The position numbers and the translations under genes were made by a program. Below are positions 31,870 through 43,240 of a stretch of 64,000 nt of DNA, piece by piece. A model generated the notes under the pieces. The model worked only from the letters and a program-made list of their open reading frames with translations, did not search any database and was not told where the DNA came from. The stretch is from Delphinapterus leucas (Eukaryota; Chordata; Mammalia; Artiodactyla; Monodontidae): contig NW_022098030.1 in assembly GCF_002288925.2 (NCBI RefSeq), forward strand, positions 8,655,532-8,719,531. Direction: 5' to 3'. The first letter of the stretch is position 1. The number at the start of each line of letters is the position of its first letter.

Positions 31870-32400
31870 ATTCTAGGATTTGAAGGCAAATACACGTGAG
31901 GACAAATCTTGATTTGGCCACTTGGTAGATGTACATCTCTAGGTAAGTTGCTTAACTTTGTCTCTGATTTCTCTCTAGTTGCAAAATGGGATAACACCAA
32001 TTTCGTATTTTTCTTGTGAGGTTTTTTTTTTAAATTAACTAATTAATTTATTTTTGGCTGCCTTGGGGCTTTGTTGCTGTGCGCGGGCTTTCTCTACTAG
32101 CAGGGAGCAGGGTCTGCTCTTCCTTGCGGTGCACGGGCTTCTCATTGCGGTGGCTTCTCTTGTTGTAGAGCATGGGCTCTAGGTGTGCGAGCTTCAGTAG
32201 TTGTGGCTCTCAGGCTTTAGAGTGCAGGCTCAATAGTTGTGGCACACGGGCTTAGTTGCTCCACAGCATGTGGGATCTTCCCGGGCCAGGGCTCGAACCT
32301 GTGTCCCCTGCATTGGCAGACAGATTCTTAAATACTTGCACCACCAGGGAAGTCCCTCTTGTGAGGTTAAGATAAGAGGAAATGAATTGGTTGCCACATT
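31870..32400 (+). mobile_element. MIR SINE, split by a CHR-like SINE
   Basis: MIR text in order before the break: TTTGAAGGCAAATACACG-like head, CCACTTGGTAGATGTACATC, GTAAGTTGCTTAACTTTGTC and TGCAAAATGGGATAACACCA. The MIR text resumes after the SINE at about 32357 with GTGAGGTTAAGATAAGAGGA. The interruption shows that MIR predates the CHR-like SINE. Confidence 0.75.
32024..32356 (-). mobile_element. Long CHR-like SINE with target-site duplication
   Basis: Minus-strand copy of about 333 bp, much longer than the 200 bp group. It ends in the complement of the head (CACCACCAGGGAAGTCC) and carries GGGATCTTCCCGGGCCAGGG and GTTGTAGAGCATGGGCTCTA in a longer 3' part with several TAGTTGTGGC-like units. 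The repeat TCTTGTGAGGTT lies at 32012-32023 and 32357-32368, 12 bp and perfect. Confidence 0.92.
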
Positions 32401-32464
32401 GAAAGCAGTGAATCGGTACTAGTTTCTGTCTTTGCTCCATATTTCATCCCTTACTGAAAATGTC

Positions 32465-32600
32465 TTAGTCTGATGTTCAAGGCCTTCCCTAACCTGCTTT
32501 TACCCATTCCTCCAGCTTGATGTCCTATAATGCCCCTTTCAAAAGTGATACTTTCACTAAATTTGTTGGTAAGTAGTCGTTGACTTTCTTACATTTTGTA
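32465..32600 (+). mobile_element. Possible L2 fragment
   Basis: GTTCAAGGCCTTCCCTAACC and CCATTCCTCCAGCTTGATG resemble the L2 region near the ORF end (intact AAGGCCCT.. CTGGCCCC..). Short and loose. Confidence 0.42.
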
Positions 32601-35534
32601 CAATTCCTACTTTTTCACATTAAAAGTGAAAAGGTGTTTAAATCTTTGTCAATTTAAAACCAGTCGTTCTGTAAGTCAGCTGACCAACAATCATTTTGAG
32701 TTGTTTAAAAGAGACTACTGGTCAGTAAATTTCTGTTAGTCAGAATGCCTATGTTTCTCAGGTTTTTGGTTTTTTTCTCCTTTTTAAAAAAACAATTCTA
32801 CAGAATTTTTTAAACTGGATCTTCAAAATATTTTCAAGACCATAATAAAATAAAGATTTTTCTCCTGTTCAGACCACATTCCAGTGGCCTGAAGGGATAG
32901 GAGCATATTTATGTAGCTTATATATCAGGCTTCTGTGTAAGGTTTCCCTTACTAAAGGAAATTAAAACAAACAAACAAAAAAACCAAAACAAAAAAATTG
33001 TGCCTTGAAGGAGTTCCATACAATGGTCTAGAAATTCACATCAGCAAACTGAGTAGATAGGTTCAAACCTCAGGAATTTTTGGCCTTATATTAAAACTAT
33101 TTAGATCAATGGTCGCAAACACAAGTGTTTTCAAGGATAAGAAGAATAATATAATGGAGGGCAGTAGACCAGTATGATATGACATGGAGTGTTGGCAACA
33201 AAGGCATATTGGAGAGTGGAGGATCCATCTAAATTTATAGCTCTGTGTCTCAGTATCTCTGCTTCTCTACCTCTGTATCTACCTAGCCATCCATCCATGT
33301 AATTGTTCATGCCAGTTCAAACTTTATCTACAAGACAAATGCTTCCAGAGTCCAGCCAGTTTGTGACCTTTGTCCTAGTGCAGATAAAGAAGCTACACTA
33401 CAACAAACATACACATACACACATTCATAAATTTACTTGTAATTATTGAATTTTAAAGGGAAAAGTATTTTGCCTTGAGATGATATAAAAAAAAGATTGC
33501 ATCAAAATTGGAAGTCATATCATTCCCCATACTCTCCTCTTCCTGTCTTCTTCTTTTTCTTTTTTCTGTTCTTCATCATATACATCTTCCATGATCTGTT
33601 TTTCTCCTATATCCCAGCAGTACCCAGCCATATCCCTTTTCTAGGGCAGACTGGAGAGAGGGAAAGAGGAGGACCCTCACTAAGGGAGAGGGATGTCCAA
33701 GCAGTGTGGGTGTCCTATCAGGGGAGATTGTCCCCTTTTTGGAATAGTTAACAGAATCTATAAGACTAGCCAGTGGGGATGCTTTCTGATCACTGCCCTT
33801 ATTGCTTAAGTTTGGCCGAGCCATTTCAAATATTGCTGAAACAGAATTATTTTGTTAAAATAGTACATTAAATGCTATTATATATGTACACATATTTGTT
33901 TCATTTTTATAATATATAAATCTGTTGTTCAACTTTTATACTTTTGGCTTTCAGACAGAGTTTCAAGAATATGTTGGGTATAAAGTAGAGGGTTTCCTAA
34001 AGTTCCCAGACTTTCCCTCTCTGCCTCTGATAATCAAATCCTGTATATGTCTCCCAGACCAACTCATTTGCCATTTGACTCCACAGATTTTTTCCTATCT
34101 AATCAGAGTAAAAAATTGCTGGCTCCTCCTGTAAAGCACTATTTTTTTTTTTTACCTTTTTGTGGCACTTATTTGATAGTTTATATCATAATTACTTGTG
34201 ATTATACTAATCTCTATTCTAAGGCCGCCTTTCAGAGACCTTAGACATCTTTCTCGCCCACCCTGCAGATGCTTTGTGCTCTGTGCTGAAGCAAATATGA
34301 AAAAGAATAATTGGCTGCTATAATACTTTTAGAAATTGGTAAGATTAGTCAAATTGGATTATCTACAGGATTCTTTTAATAATAGTATGATGTTTGATGA
34401 GTTTTCATCAATATTAAGAATCAGTTAATGCATTTTGAGTCAAATAAGTAGTTAACAGAAATAAACAAAGATAAGATATGCATAATGTATCTCATGCATT
34501 CATGGTCTCTTTAACTTTAGACCCCCAGGTATTCTAGAGTTGAGCAAATTTCCTAGTATGTATATTTTTTCCTCAGTGATCCATAGCTGTCTTCCATTCA
34601 AATTTCCAAGCATGCTTTTATCTGCTAGTCACTCCTTAGCACACTCTGACACAGAAATTACAGGAAGGTATTTCCTCTATTTTTATCCCAATTCAAAAAA
34701 GAACCTATATTATTGCATACTTTTGTCTGTCTCCTTTTGTCTATGTATAAGTTTAATACATTCAGGACTTGATGTCATCTTCCCGTCTTACAATTTATTA
34801 CTACATGTTGGCTTAACTGCTAAAGCCATTAGGTGAGGTGTGCATGAATCTGAGGAGAAAATGTGGTTGTTAATCTCAAAAGGGATATTCATCAGTCTCT
34901 TTTTTTTTTAATTCAAAATTTTAGCAAGGTTAGTACTACATAAGTTCTAGAAAAGTAATTAAAATCTTAAGGACGGGGTTATAATTATGATTTCTTGAGG
35001 AATACCATATAAATTCAGTTGAGTATTTTCCAAATCTTGAGATTTGCATTAAAAATAATGCTTCTTTTTGACAAAAGGTATCAATAATGAAATAAAATAT
35101 AGTTACCAGTTTAATCTTCCCTGTAGGAAGCAAATTATCTCATTTTTTTCTCTGAAAATTAATAGATTTGAAAAAGCAGGCCTTGTAAAAAGCCTCACTT
35201 GCATTATTAAAATGGGCATCTAAAATTGAAAAATAAAAAAGTACTTTATAAAAATATTGATGTGGTAATGACTTTGCAATTTTGGAGCACAATAGAAAAT
35301 CTCTTCATATAGCTACTATTCCATTTTGCATTGTTGCATCACAGTTTTAAAAATACCTAGTGCATTTCAAAAACACACAAAGCAAAATCATATTAAGAGA
35401 GGGGGAAGTAAATTACGGAAAATAAAGGAAGCATCTGTTGCATGACTGGAAACTTTCATGACTTGTTAATAATGTGAAGGAAAATTGAGAGGTTGTAAGC
35501 TTTCTACTGAGGATATGGTGAGCCATATCATGTT
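32601..35534. other. Mostly unclassified spacer, about 2.9 kb
   Basis: Includes an A-rich patch at 32966-32999 with repeated AAAC, and a T tract at 34141-34152. About 34060-34270 (GTAAAGCACTATTTTTTTTT, GTGGCACTTATTTGATAGT) could be an L2 3' part, but this is weak. Frames at 33497-33751, 33576-33824, 34047-34244 and 34540-34836 have no recognised domain and are treated as chance. No gene is called. Confidence 0.45.
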
Positions 35535-35710
35535 TTTCTTACATTATTTTATCCAATCCATGCAGTAAATTGTTAAATTGAGTACTGTCCAGTTTTACAG
35601 AGAAGAAAAAATGGTGGCCAGGAGATATTAGGGTATCATTTGCACAAGATCACACATACAGTAAGTTGCAGGCCAGGAATTAAACCCATGGCTCTTCTTT
35701 TCTCACTGTT
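35535..35710 (+). mobile_element. MIR SINE
   Basis: TCCAGTTTTACAGAGAAGAA, TGCACAAGATCACACATACA, GTAAGTTGCAGGCCAGGAAT and TAAACCCATGGCTCTTC follow the MIR 3' half. The front part is weak. Confidence 0.68.
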
Positions 35711-35717
35711 TTTAAAT

Positions 35718-35948
35718 ATTTTTTTAACATCTTTATTGGAGTATAATTGCTTTACAATGTTGTGTTAGTGTCTGCTTTATAACAAAGTGAATCAGCTATA
35801 TGTATACATATATCCCCATATCTCCTCCCTCTTGCATCTCCCTCCCACCCTCCCTATCCCACCCCTCTAGGTGGTCACAAAGCACCAAGCTGATCTCCCT
35901 GTGCTATGCAGCGGCTTCCCACTAGCTATCTATTTTACATTTGGTAGT
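35718..35948 (-). mobile_element. L1 3' end (cetartiodactyl type), antisense
   Basis: TTAACATCTTTATTGGAGTA, TAATTGCTTTACAATGTTG, GTGAATCAGCTATATGTATA, CACCCCTCTAGGTGGTCACA and GGCTTCCCACTAGCTATCTA match the same segments in 30168-30400. Only about 230 bp of 3' untranslated region is kept. A shared TATTTTTT flank suggests a short duplication but is not decisive in T-rich sequence. Confidence 0.92.
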
Positions 35949-37829
35949 ATTTTTTCTGAATCCCAAAGCACATAAAGATATTGCTGAATTGTTAAGGGTA
36001 AGTGAATACCAGTGGAATTATTCATCCCAATAATGTGATATCAGAAGAGCAATATTAAAATATAATAAGGCAAAGAGGATGATATGTATTTACTTTGCAA
36101 ATATGTTTGTCTATTTTCTATTTCTATGACTGAAGAATATAATATAAAGGTAAATGTGGTAGGTTTTTAAAAATATTTTTTGCAAGTAAGGATTATTACT
36201 TTCTTCACCTATTTCCTAAAGTGGTTTAAAGGGTTTTCTTGGGAGATTAATTTTCTTTCTGTTTGTCAGTGTAATCAAAATATGGCTGCATGTAAATGGA
36301 GAGGATTGACAATAGCACAGACTGTTTCAGAAACATGGCTCTATGGTATATTATTGTATATCAAAAACTCAAAAATTTTTAAATCAAAGTTTACAATACT
36401 TTAGTGAGTCATCACTGTATAAAAATATTTCTTCATCACTCTTGTTTTTATGTTCCTTTAATATTTTTAAAAATTTAATGTTACCTATAAAGCTTTTTGT
36501 TTTTGTTATTTTACAAACTATCTCTCAATTATTCCATTAAGCTTGCCCTACAGGAATTAAAATACTTATTAATTGATTAAAATATTTAACAGGCACCAGA
36601 AAATGCACTATTCTAGGGTCTGGGCATATCCACAAATCAAAGAGCAACAAATTATACGTTCATGGTGTATGCTTTGTAGTGAGAGACAATTTTCCCTTGC
36701 AGTTATGCCTAACTGTCATTAATATCATTAACTGTCATTAATTTAAATATTTTAACTATTTCCTTTGATCTGACTCCAGCTATCAAAGGCCTTAGCCTTT
36801 ACAAGTGTGGTATTCCCAGAATGCACACTTGGGAAAACAGCTGTAAATAACCTAGCCACAGGAAAGAAATATTCAAAGTATAAATGACAAAATTCAGATT
36901 TTGTTTTGTGTTTATTTACTGGTTTGTTTTGGTTTGGTTTGTGGCAGTTATTTGTGGGTTTTATTGGCATTGGTTTACTTTTGTAGGCCTTGCTTGGCCA
37001 GAACAAGATTTGGACATAATGGTTTCATCAAGGTAATGCCACCCTGTGAAACATGACACGGCCAGATGGTAGGCCTTTCTTAATCACATTGCTTCCCCCC
37101 ATCATGGCCTTCAAACTGCAACATTAACTATACTGTTTAAACTTTTACCACATGTTCTTCCATAATGTTTTAAATAAATTGTCTGTTACGTGGGCTTCGT
37201 GTTGGATGCTTCTCCAGATACAAAGAGAATTGCATATGTAGCCCTAATAATTAATTTTAGCCAATTGATATTGAGTAAAATTGTTAAAATGACAGAAATA
37301 AAATTGTTCTAAATTCTTGGTTTTTATGTAGTTAGTCTGATTGGAAAATATTAAATGATAAGTTTAGGACAGTGTTATGAAAAACTGTGGTGTGAAATAG
37401 CATAATTTAATAAATTCATTGCCTCTCTAAGGCCATTTTATATCTGAATATTATTGCTAAGTATTATAGAATTGCTTCTTTTTGAAAATGTTTAAGGGTA
37501 AGCTAAAGAATTCATTGAGAATACAATTAATTTCTTTTCAAAAATTGCTAAAGTATGGGCTTAAGGACCCTTGATTATGGTTCTAATTTTTTCAGTTAAA
37601 TTTCCAAGATCAGGAGTAGAGTCTGCTGTCAGTGTCTAAGTTCTTAGTGGGTCATTCCAACTGTAATACCATGAACTATTTTAAAATTGCTCTCTGGTGC
37701 TCTGACATTGAATGCAAATAGAGTAAAAATTATATTACCTCTATTGAGCTTTGTTATTTCAGAAATTTTGTTAATTTTATGTATTATCTTACTTAGTAAT
37801 AGTAGAAGTGAGAGACCTTAAGTATGCTG
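35949..37829. other. AT-rich unclassified spacer, about 1.9 kb
   Basis: No gene or RNA gene recognised. A GT- and T-rich patch (about 36898-36985, with GGTTTGTTTTGGTTTGG) gives a lysine- and asparagine-rich minus-strand frame, 36752-37006, which is a composition artefact. Confidence 0.5.
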
Positions 37830-38020
37830 AATTACTCCATACTCTCAGCTCCCTTGCAAAATGTTATTTCCATTTTACAGTTTAGGATCAAGTAAAGTAA
37901 CTTGCTAATTATCAAAGAGGTAAATTTACTTGCCCCAAATTGCACAGCAAGTATTGAAATTACAATTCAAGCCCAGGTCTGTTAGATCCCCCTTTGTTTC
38001 ATAACTATGCCATGTTATCT
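37830..38020 (+). mobile_element. MIR SINE
   Basis: CCATTTTACAGTTTAGGATC, GTAACTTGCTAATTATC, CCCCAAATTGCACAGCAAGT, CAATTCAAGCCCAGGTCTG and CATAACTATGCCATGTTATC follow the MIR order. There is a small internal duplication (two ACTTGC words). Confidence 0.75.
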
Positions 38021-38139
38021 TAGTACAAATAGAAAGAGCCAGAAGGTAAAATGTAGAAGATCCTTTGATTCCAGTTTAAGGAATTTGGTTTTATCTGCAA
38101 AGCAATGGGGAAACCTGAAGCAGAAATTCCTCGCTTTCT

Positions 38140-38397
38140 CTGAAGCCTCATTGTGTATCAGTCTCTCTTTTTCTGAGTGTGCTTCAACATTTTCAAGCCC
38201 CTTTGAGTCTCTGGGTCTTTTCTAATTCTATTGTTCCTGTACTTATTTGCTACACATTCTTTAAATCTCAGCTCTAATATTATCTCTTATGTAAAGTCTT
38301 CCCTCACCATCAGGTCTCCTGTAAGCTACTGTATTTTATTTTTTGGTTTATAGCAATTAAATATATATGTTGAATGAATGAACTAATAAATGAATGA
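38140..38397 (+). mobile_element. L2 3' end
   Basis: CTTTAAATCTCAGCTCTAAT, CTTATGTAAAGTCTTCCCTC, CACCATCAGGTCTCCTG and the end TGTTGAATGAATGAACTAAT are characteristic of L2 near its 3' terminus. The middle is decayed. The 72-codon frame at 38007-38225 crosses MIR and L2 and is not a gene. Confidence 0.7.
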
Positions 38398-39746
38398 GGT
38401 ACATATTATGAGTGCAAAGTAGAATATTAAGAAGAGGTGATTCTACAAGAGTATATTTCAAGAGCTAGAGAGGCAAAGTAATGGTTTTCATCAAAACTGG
38501 AAGGCTTGACTGCAGTGGTTGAAGAGGGAATTGAAAGGAAAGGATGGGTAAGAAGGATGTGATAAGGGATGTTATATTAATTAAAAACCTAAGAAAATAA
38601 GAGACTTATGGCAAAAGGAGAAATAATCTTAAAGGGTTACTACTTTGACAGTAAAAAGAATGATTTTGGTTTAAGACATTGAGGTAGCAGGCGTGTTGAA
38701 TTTAAGGAATTTGAATATACAAATTTTACTGTTCAGTAAAGAATTAGAATTAATGAGGCAAAATAATTATAAATATCTTTTAATTTTTCAGACTCTAAGG
38801 AATTCAAAGGAAATAATTTTAAACCACACACATTATTGAGTGTCTGTATATGATTCAGTGTCTTGCACTTGTTCAACTTGGTGGTAAAATAAGAAATCTC
38901 AAATCTGAAGTGTTTGTGAGTGAATTCTAGATAATTGTTATAGCCTGGCAGAATCATTATTTGGCCAGGAATACCATGTGTTCCACTATTTGTCAGTAGT
39001 ATTTGTGTGTGGTTGGGGATTAAGTGCTGAGGTTTGAGGCAAATAAATGGCAATGTTAAAAATATTTCAGTCAATCAAGTATATATTAAGATCTTTTTGT
39101 GTGTGTGCCTAGCAATGTGTTGTTTGCCTTTCATAGACATAGTCCATGGTGTTTATTAGTGAACCAAAACAGAATCCAAGGATATTGGTTCAACCATCTC
39201 AAGTAATGATTGTTTGATGACAAAAATGATGCTAATTGGTGAATCAGAAAGCATAAAAAAAAGTTTCAAAATTGTGCTGGTGAGGGAATGGTAACCTAGA
39301 TCTCCTGAATCTATTTCTCATTTTACACAGGCTGTCTTTGAAATCCTAATGCTCCCTAAAGGCAGAGGTGAGAATAAGTACATTTCATATTATCAGGCCC
39401 ATTGCTTTGATAAGCTATCTATATTATTCCTTCTTTTTCTCAAAGAGACCAAGATGGTCTTAATATTACTGCACTACCCTCCATTTTCTTTTACCTATTT
39501 TATCATATGCTATATTTATGATCAGAAGATCTTATCATAGGTACGAATTAGAAATATCTTCTAGGGGAATTTTAACCATTAAACTTAAAAGATCAAGCTC
39601 ATTCTAGCTTTTTCCCCAGATATATTGCTAGGCTAAGAAAAGCAGTGGTATTATGGTGATATTATGGTTGGTATTATGTTGCTACCAGAACTAACCAACA
39701 CACACACTGCAGCGTAACCCCTGACAGTTTTTTTTTTTTTCTTTTT
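38398..39746. other. Unclassified spacer, about 1.3 kb
   Basis: No gene recognised. A 113-codon minus-strand frame (38733-39074) is in AT-rich sequence and shows no known motif. A T tract at 39729-39740 precedes the LTR-like element. Confidence 0.45.
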
Positions 39747-40191
39747 TGTAACACCAGTGCCTGACTTAGGCTTTGATTGCAGATGCATCTGTTCAACGGG
39801 GCAGCCCCTTCAAAGACTGAACATACTGTCGGCTACAGGACTAGATAAAGGGCAGGTTGCCTCCCCAATCTGAGCCTCTTTTATTTTAGAGATCTTGGCT
39901 GATTTTACTAACGGACCGTTTGGGCTACTTGTTTTTGGTTCTCTTCCCACACATTAAATCATCGCTCTTATGTTTTAAATTCATCAATAAAGAGTGAGGC
40001 CACGAAACCCTAGACCACCACCCTCGACCCCAATAAAAGCAGAACTCTAGACCTATGTGCTCTCTTTCTCTCTACCCTTGACTTTGTTGTGTGGCCCCAG
40101 GTGTGCTCTGTAATTTCCAGGTCTTGTAAGTAGTAAATCTCAATTTGTTTTTCAAAGTTTCCTGATGGTTCTTACTGAAGGGCATCTCACA
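39747..40191 (+). mobile_element. Candidate ERV LTR, third type
   Basis: Starts TGTAACACCAGTGCCTGAC and ends GGGCATCTCACA, giving the TG...CA form at about 445 bp. It contains AATAAA at 39986-39991, a TATA-like or poly(A) word AATAAAAGC at 40032-40040, TGCTCTCTTTCTCTCTACCC and GTGTGGCCCCAGGTGTGCTC. Composition differs from the AT-rich flanks. I do not recognise the exact family, and no target-site duplication is visible, so ends are tentative. Confidence 0.55.
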
Positions 40192-40495
40192 ATCATAATA
40201 AGAACTGCAAGAGCTGGTCCAACCACAGCATATTATTGATAGGCTGAAACCGGCACAATAGGGACACACACACACACATACACACACCCTGAAATATCCA
40301 GTGAAGTCTATTCTCATCTGATAAAATATTTACAGTCCCCCCACTCCCTAACATAAATTTCAGAGTCTGAGGTAAATTTTTCTAAATGCTAAATATTTAG
40401 AAAAATTGATTGATTTGAATATTCAAATGGGCTAAAGAACACACTGCTACATTATGTTGCAACCGCAGTTATTCTTATTTGTGAAATCAGTATGA
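40192..40495. other. Spacer with short CA repeat
   Basis: Contains a CA run interrupted by TA at 40263-40288. If the LTR call is right, the first 60 bases (AAGAACTGCAAGAGCTGGTC) could be LTR or leader sequence, but I see no primer-binding site. Confidence 0.45.
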
Positions 40496-40497
40496 TA

Positions 40498-40579
40498 CAT
40501 TGGGTTGGCCAAAGAGTTCATTTGGGTTTTTCTGTAAGATGTTACAGAAAAACCCGGACGAACTCTTTGGCCAACCCAA
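40498..40579 (+). mobile_element. Mariner-derived palindromic MITE
   Basis: Two inverted arms, 40500-40537 and 40542-40579, match at 35 of 38 positions with only a 4-base centre (GATG). Each outer end reads TTGGGTTGGCCAAAGAGTTC. TA dinucleotides flank the element (40496-40497 and 40580-40581), as expected from mariner insertion. The terminal word is that of the mariner family known from bovine and other cetartiodactyl genomes. With no transposase between the arms, it is a minimal non-autonomous element. Its RNA would form a near-perfect hairpin. Confidence 0.93.
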
Positions 40580-40750
40580 TACTTTGCTCTACGTTTCACA
40601 TTCAGTAGTATACTATGATGATCCTATAAACTTTTCCAATACTCTAGAAACCTTCTAATTGTCTGAAAAGGAAAATTCCTGAGACTATATTCATTTGGGT
40701 AAAAAATTATACATTATTATATGCACTTTGTATTAGTTTTTAAATGTATT

Positions 40751-40808
40751 GAGAAAGGATGGTATATCACATACATGCAGAGAGAAAGGATGGTATATCA
40801 CATACATG
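40751..40808 (+). repeat. Tandem duplication, period 31
   Basis: GAGAAAGGATGGTATATCAC followed by ATACATG occurs at 40751 and again at 40782, a two-unit tandem copy with no differences in the shared 27 bases. This suggests a recent slip or repair event. Confidence 0.9.
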
Positions 40809-40824
40809 TGACATTTTCCAGAAT

Positions 40825-40930
40825 TATGGGTCAATGGGAAATTCTTAACCTCTCTGTGTCTCAGATTTATCATCTGTGAAAAGGAAAAAGTCATGCCTAC
40901 TTCAAATATTAAATTATTTCATGCAGGGTG
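40825..40930 (+). mobile_element. MIR SINE fragment
   Basis: AAATTCTTAACCTCTCTGTG, TCTCAGATTTATCATCTGTG and AAAAGGAAAAAGTCATGCCT match the MIR middle. The outer parts are lost. Confidence 0.7.
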
Positions 40931-42527
40931 ACTAGAGGATAGGGAAATAGGAGAATTACTATCATTATTCTGTTACTTTTTAAATCGGTTTCCACTTTAA
41001 ACATATGCTACCCATTACAGGGAGTTTTCTCTATCACTTTCCTTTTTTCTTGCTTTTTATTCCTTCTTTATATGTTGCCTTTATACTTATTCTTCAAAAC
41101 CATTTCACAGGAAAGAAGGGATGGAAAAATCCAGTATGAGAGTTGGTCAGAGTTTGAAAGGGCAACCATTTTCTTTATCCTCCGTAAGTCCAGTAACAAC
41201 AGTGACAGCTAAAATATTATGTTCTTCATTGTTTAAGAAATTCTTTAAAAGCTGACTCAGTCTTTGAAATATGAAGGATGTTTTCATAATGCTTCACAAT
41301 ATAGTCAATCACAGCTGTATTAAAGCAAAAATGGAGTGTTAATTACATAAACCATATAGTGTGCACTCTGGCTCACCAACTAAGCTCCCATATGCCATTC
41401 CTCCATCCTAACAGAACTCTGACTTTTTCTGGATTTCTACTCTTCTCATGCAGAATCTATTTGGCTCAGGGGAAATCAGCCCCAGGAGTTAGCCTCAGAT
41501 GGTTTCAGCGAATTAATCATTGCATTACCTTAAAGTCACAGGTTCAGTAGAGGCATATGGCCAGAGCGACCTATAAAGTTAAGGATGCTTGATTGGAACA
41601 CTGAGATTGAAGCATCCTCTCTATTTTTCCTTCTTCTTGATGGTGTTATACATGAAAGTGGGACTCAAAATGGCTGCAGTTATTTTATCACCCATGTGAG
41701 GACAAAGCCAATACACAAAGAAAGCAGACTCAATAAAATCATAGGAACTAGAGTCAGAAACTGAGATCTTCTATCCCTCTGGACTTCACGTTATATGAAA
41801 GAGTCAAATTTCTAATTTTAAAGCCAATTTGGGTTGGGTTTCTGTTACTTACACACAAAGCCATCCTAAATAATAAAGGATAGGATTTGAAAAATTTAAC
41901 GTAATGAGAAAAATTGAGGCTTGGATTAAGCAATGTGATGTGTCACGTTCAACAGTTAAGTTGTTTGTTGCAGAATTAGAAGTTGTCCTCAGATCTCCTC
42001 ACCCGTTGTTATCCTCTCTCACAGTAAGTGCCTTGCAGTAAAGCTCATAAAAGGAAAGTATAAACAATAGAGTTCCAATGTTATCATATTGTTCCACTTT
42101 GCTAAGAAACAGATAAAAACCCTCAGTTGATTTCAAAGGGAATCGTGTCTCTTCTTCTTGTCTCCATGGACTTAATTACATGCTTACCACTTCAGAATTT
42201 ATATCTTAAGTCCAAATATTTCAGCTGAACTCCTCACCGACATACTCACATATGTCGTTTAACTCAGGCAGTGTATTACTGAGACTAGTAAAGCCAGCTG
42301 AAATACCAGTATAAAGAGGAATGAGAGGACTTGTGATATGTGAGATTGTTTATACCCCCACTCTTTGGAGATTTATTCCTGACTTGATGCACTGATAATT
42401 GTTCTTCAATTTTTTAAAAATACCCCAAATTTAAAACATATTTCTGGCTAACTTCTTTGACTTACAGTTCATAAAATTGTTAGTCAATCTTCTAGACACA
42501 ATAATGTGTTTGATACCTTTCCTGACC
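40931..42527. other. Unclassified spacer, about 1.6 kb
   Basis: No gene or RNA gene recognised. The frame at 41359-41550 has no known motif. Composition is mixed around 41340-41560 and 41930-42300. Confidence 0.45.
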
Positions 42528-42589
42528 ATATTAGTTATTGCTATAATGTGCTACCCAAAACTTAGTGGCTTTAAAAAAAAAAGCAATTA

Positions 42590-42797
42590 GGGCTTCCCTG
42601 GTGGCTCAGTGGTTGAGAGTCCACCTGCCGTTGCAGGGGATGCGGGTTCATGCCCCGGTCCGGGAAGATCCCACATGCCGTGGAGCGGCTGGGCCCATGA
42701 GCCATGGCCACTGAGCCTGCGCGTCCAGAGCCTGTGCTCCGCAATGGGAGAGGCCACAATAGTGAGAGGCCTGCGTACTGTAAAAAAAAAAAAAAAA
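42590..42797 (+). mobile_element. CHR-type SINE with target-site duplication
   Basis: Complete copy, GGGCTTCCCTGGTGGCTCAG to a tail of about 19 A. The B-box core is GGTTCATGCC. The flanking repeat is AAGCAATTA (42581-42589) against AAGCAACTA (42798-42806), possibly longer because both are preceded by A runs. The middle carries the same GATCCCACATGCCGTGGAGC-type text as the other copies. Confidence 0.95.
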
Positions 42798-42806
42798 AAG
42801 CAACTA

Positions 42807-42950
42807 AACAAATAAAATAAGAGAAACAATATTAAAATTTTAATTACAATAAACAAAGAAAATGAAGAAATAAAACAACAAAAAGAAGAACAAAATACAT
42901 AAAAAGGAGAAAAAAACCAAAGAGACAAAAGAAATAAAAAGAAGAAAACA
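42807..42950 (+). repeat. A-rich low-complexity tract
   Basis: About 145 bases of AAAC, AAAT and GAAGAAA words directly after the SINE tail. It looks like an expanded or decayed A tail and gives a phenylalanine-rich frame on the other strand. Confidence 0.85.
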
Positions 42951-43240
42951 GTGCTTGTCATTACTTATGAGGCTACATATTGACTGTATTGTTCTGCTGA
43001 TCTGGGCTGGATCACCAAACTTCCTCCTTCATGCATCTGACATCTGGACAGTGAGAACTTCAGTTGGGATGATTGATTCACCTCATCTTTTAGGAGAATA
43101 GTCTGGGTTTGTCCTCATGGCAGAGGCAATATTCCAAGAAAGAACAGAAGAGCTCTAGACCCCTTGAGGTCTAGTCTCAGAACTGGCATAATGATTTATT
43201 AGTCATGTATCTTAAATTTGCTCAGTGTCCTAGAATAAAT

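Larger units (their letters stand above)
42528..43240 (-). mobile_element. Possible MaLR-like LTR, antisense, split by SINE and A-rich DNA
   Basis: The left edge ATATTAGTTATTGCTATAAT.. CTACCCAAAACTTAGTGGCT resembles the antisense start of a MaLR-type element (intact form has a GTTATTGCTGTGTAACAAA-like word then CTTAGTGGCTTAAA). After the SINE and A-rich tract, words such as CTGCTGATCTGGGCTGGATC and TAGAACTGGCATAATG-like text fit the rest loosely. Boundaries and the exact family are uncertain. Confidence 0.45.

Noticed and set aside
30687..32000. A 437-codon minus-strand frame that looks like a full gene
   Set aside because: Only the part from 31682 downward is L1 ORF2. The first 106 codons are flanking DNA beyond the target-site duplication and match nothing. 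The whole is a chance fusion.
40500..40579. Possible CRISPR-like or terminator hairpin
   Set aside because: It is a mariner MITE with TA flanks in a mammalian genome. There is no repeat array and no bacterial context.
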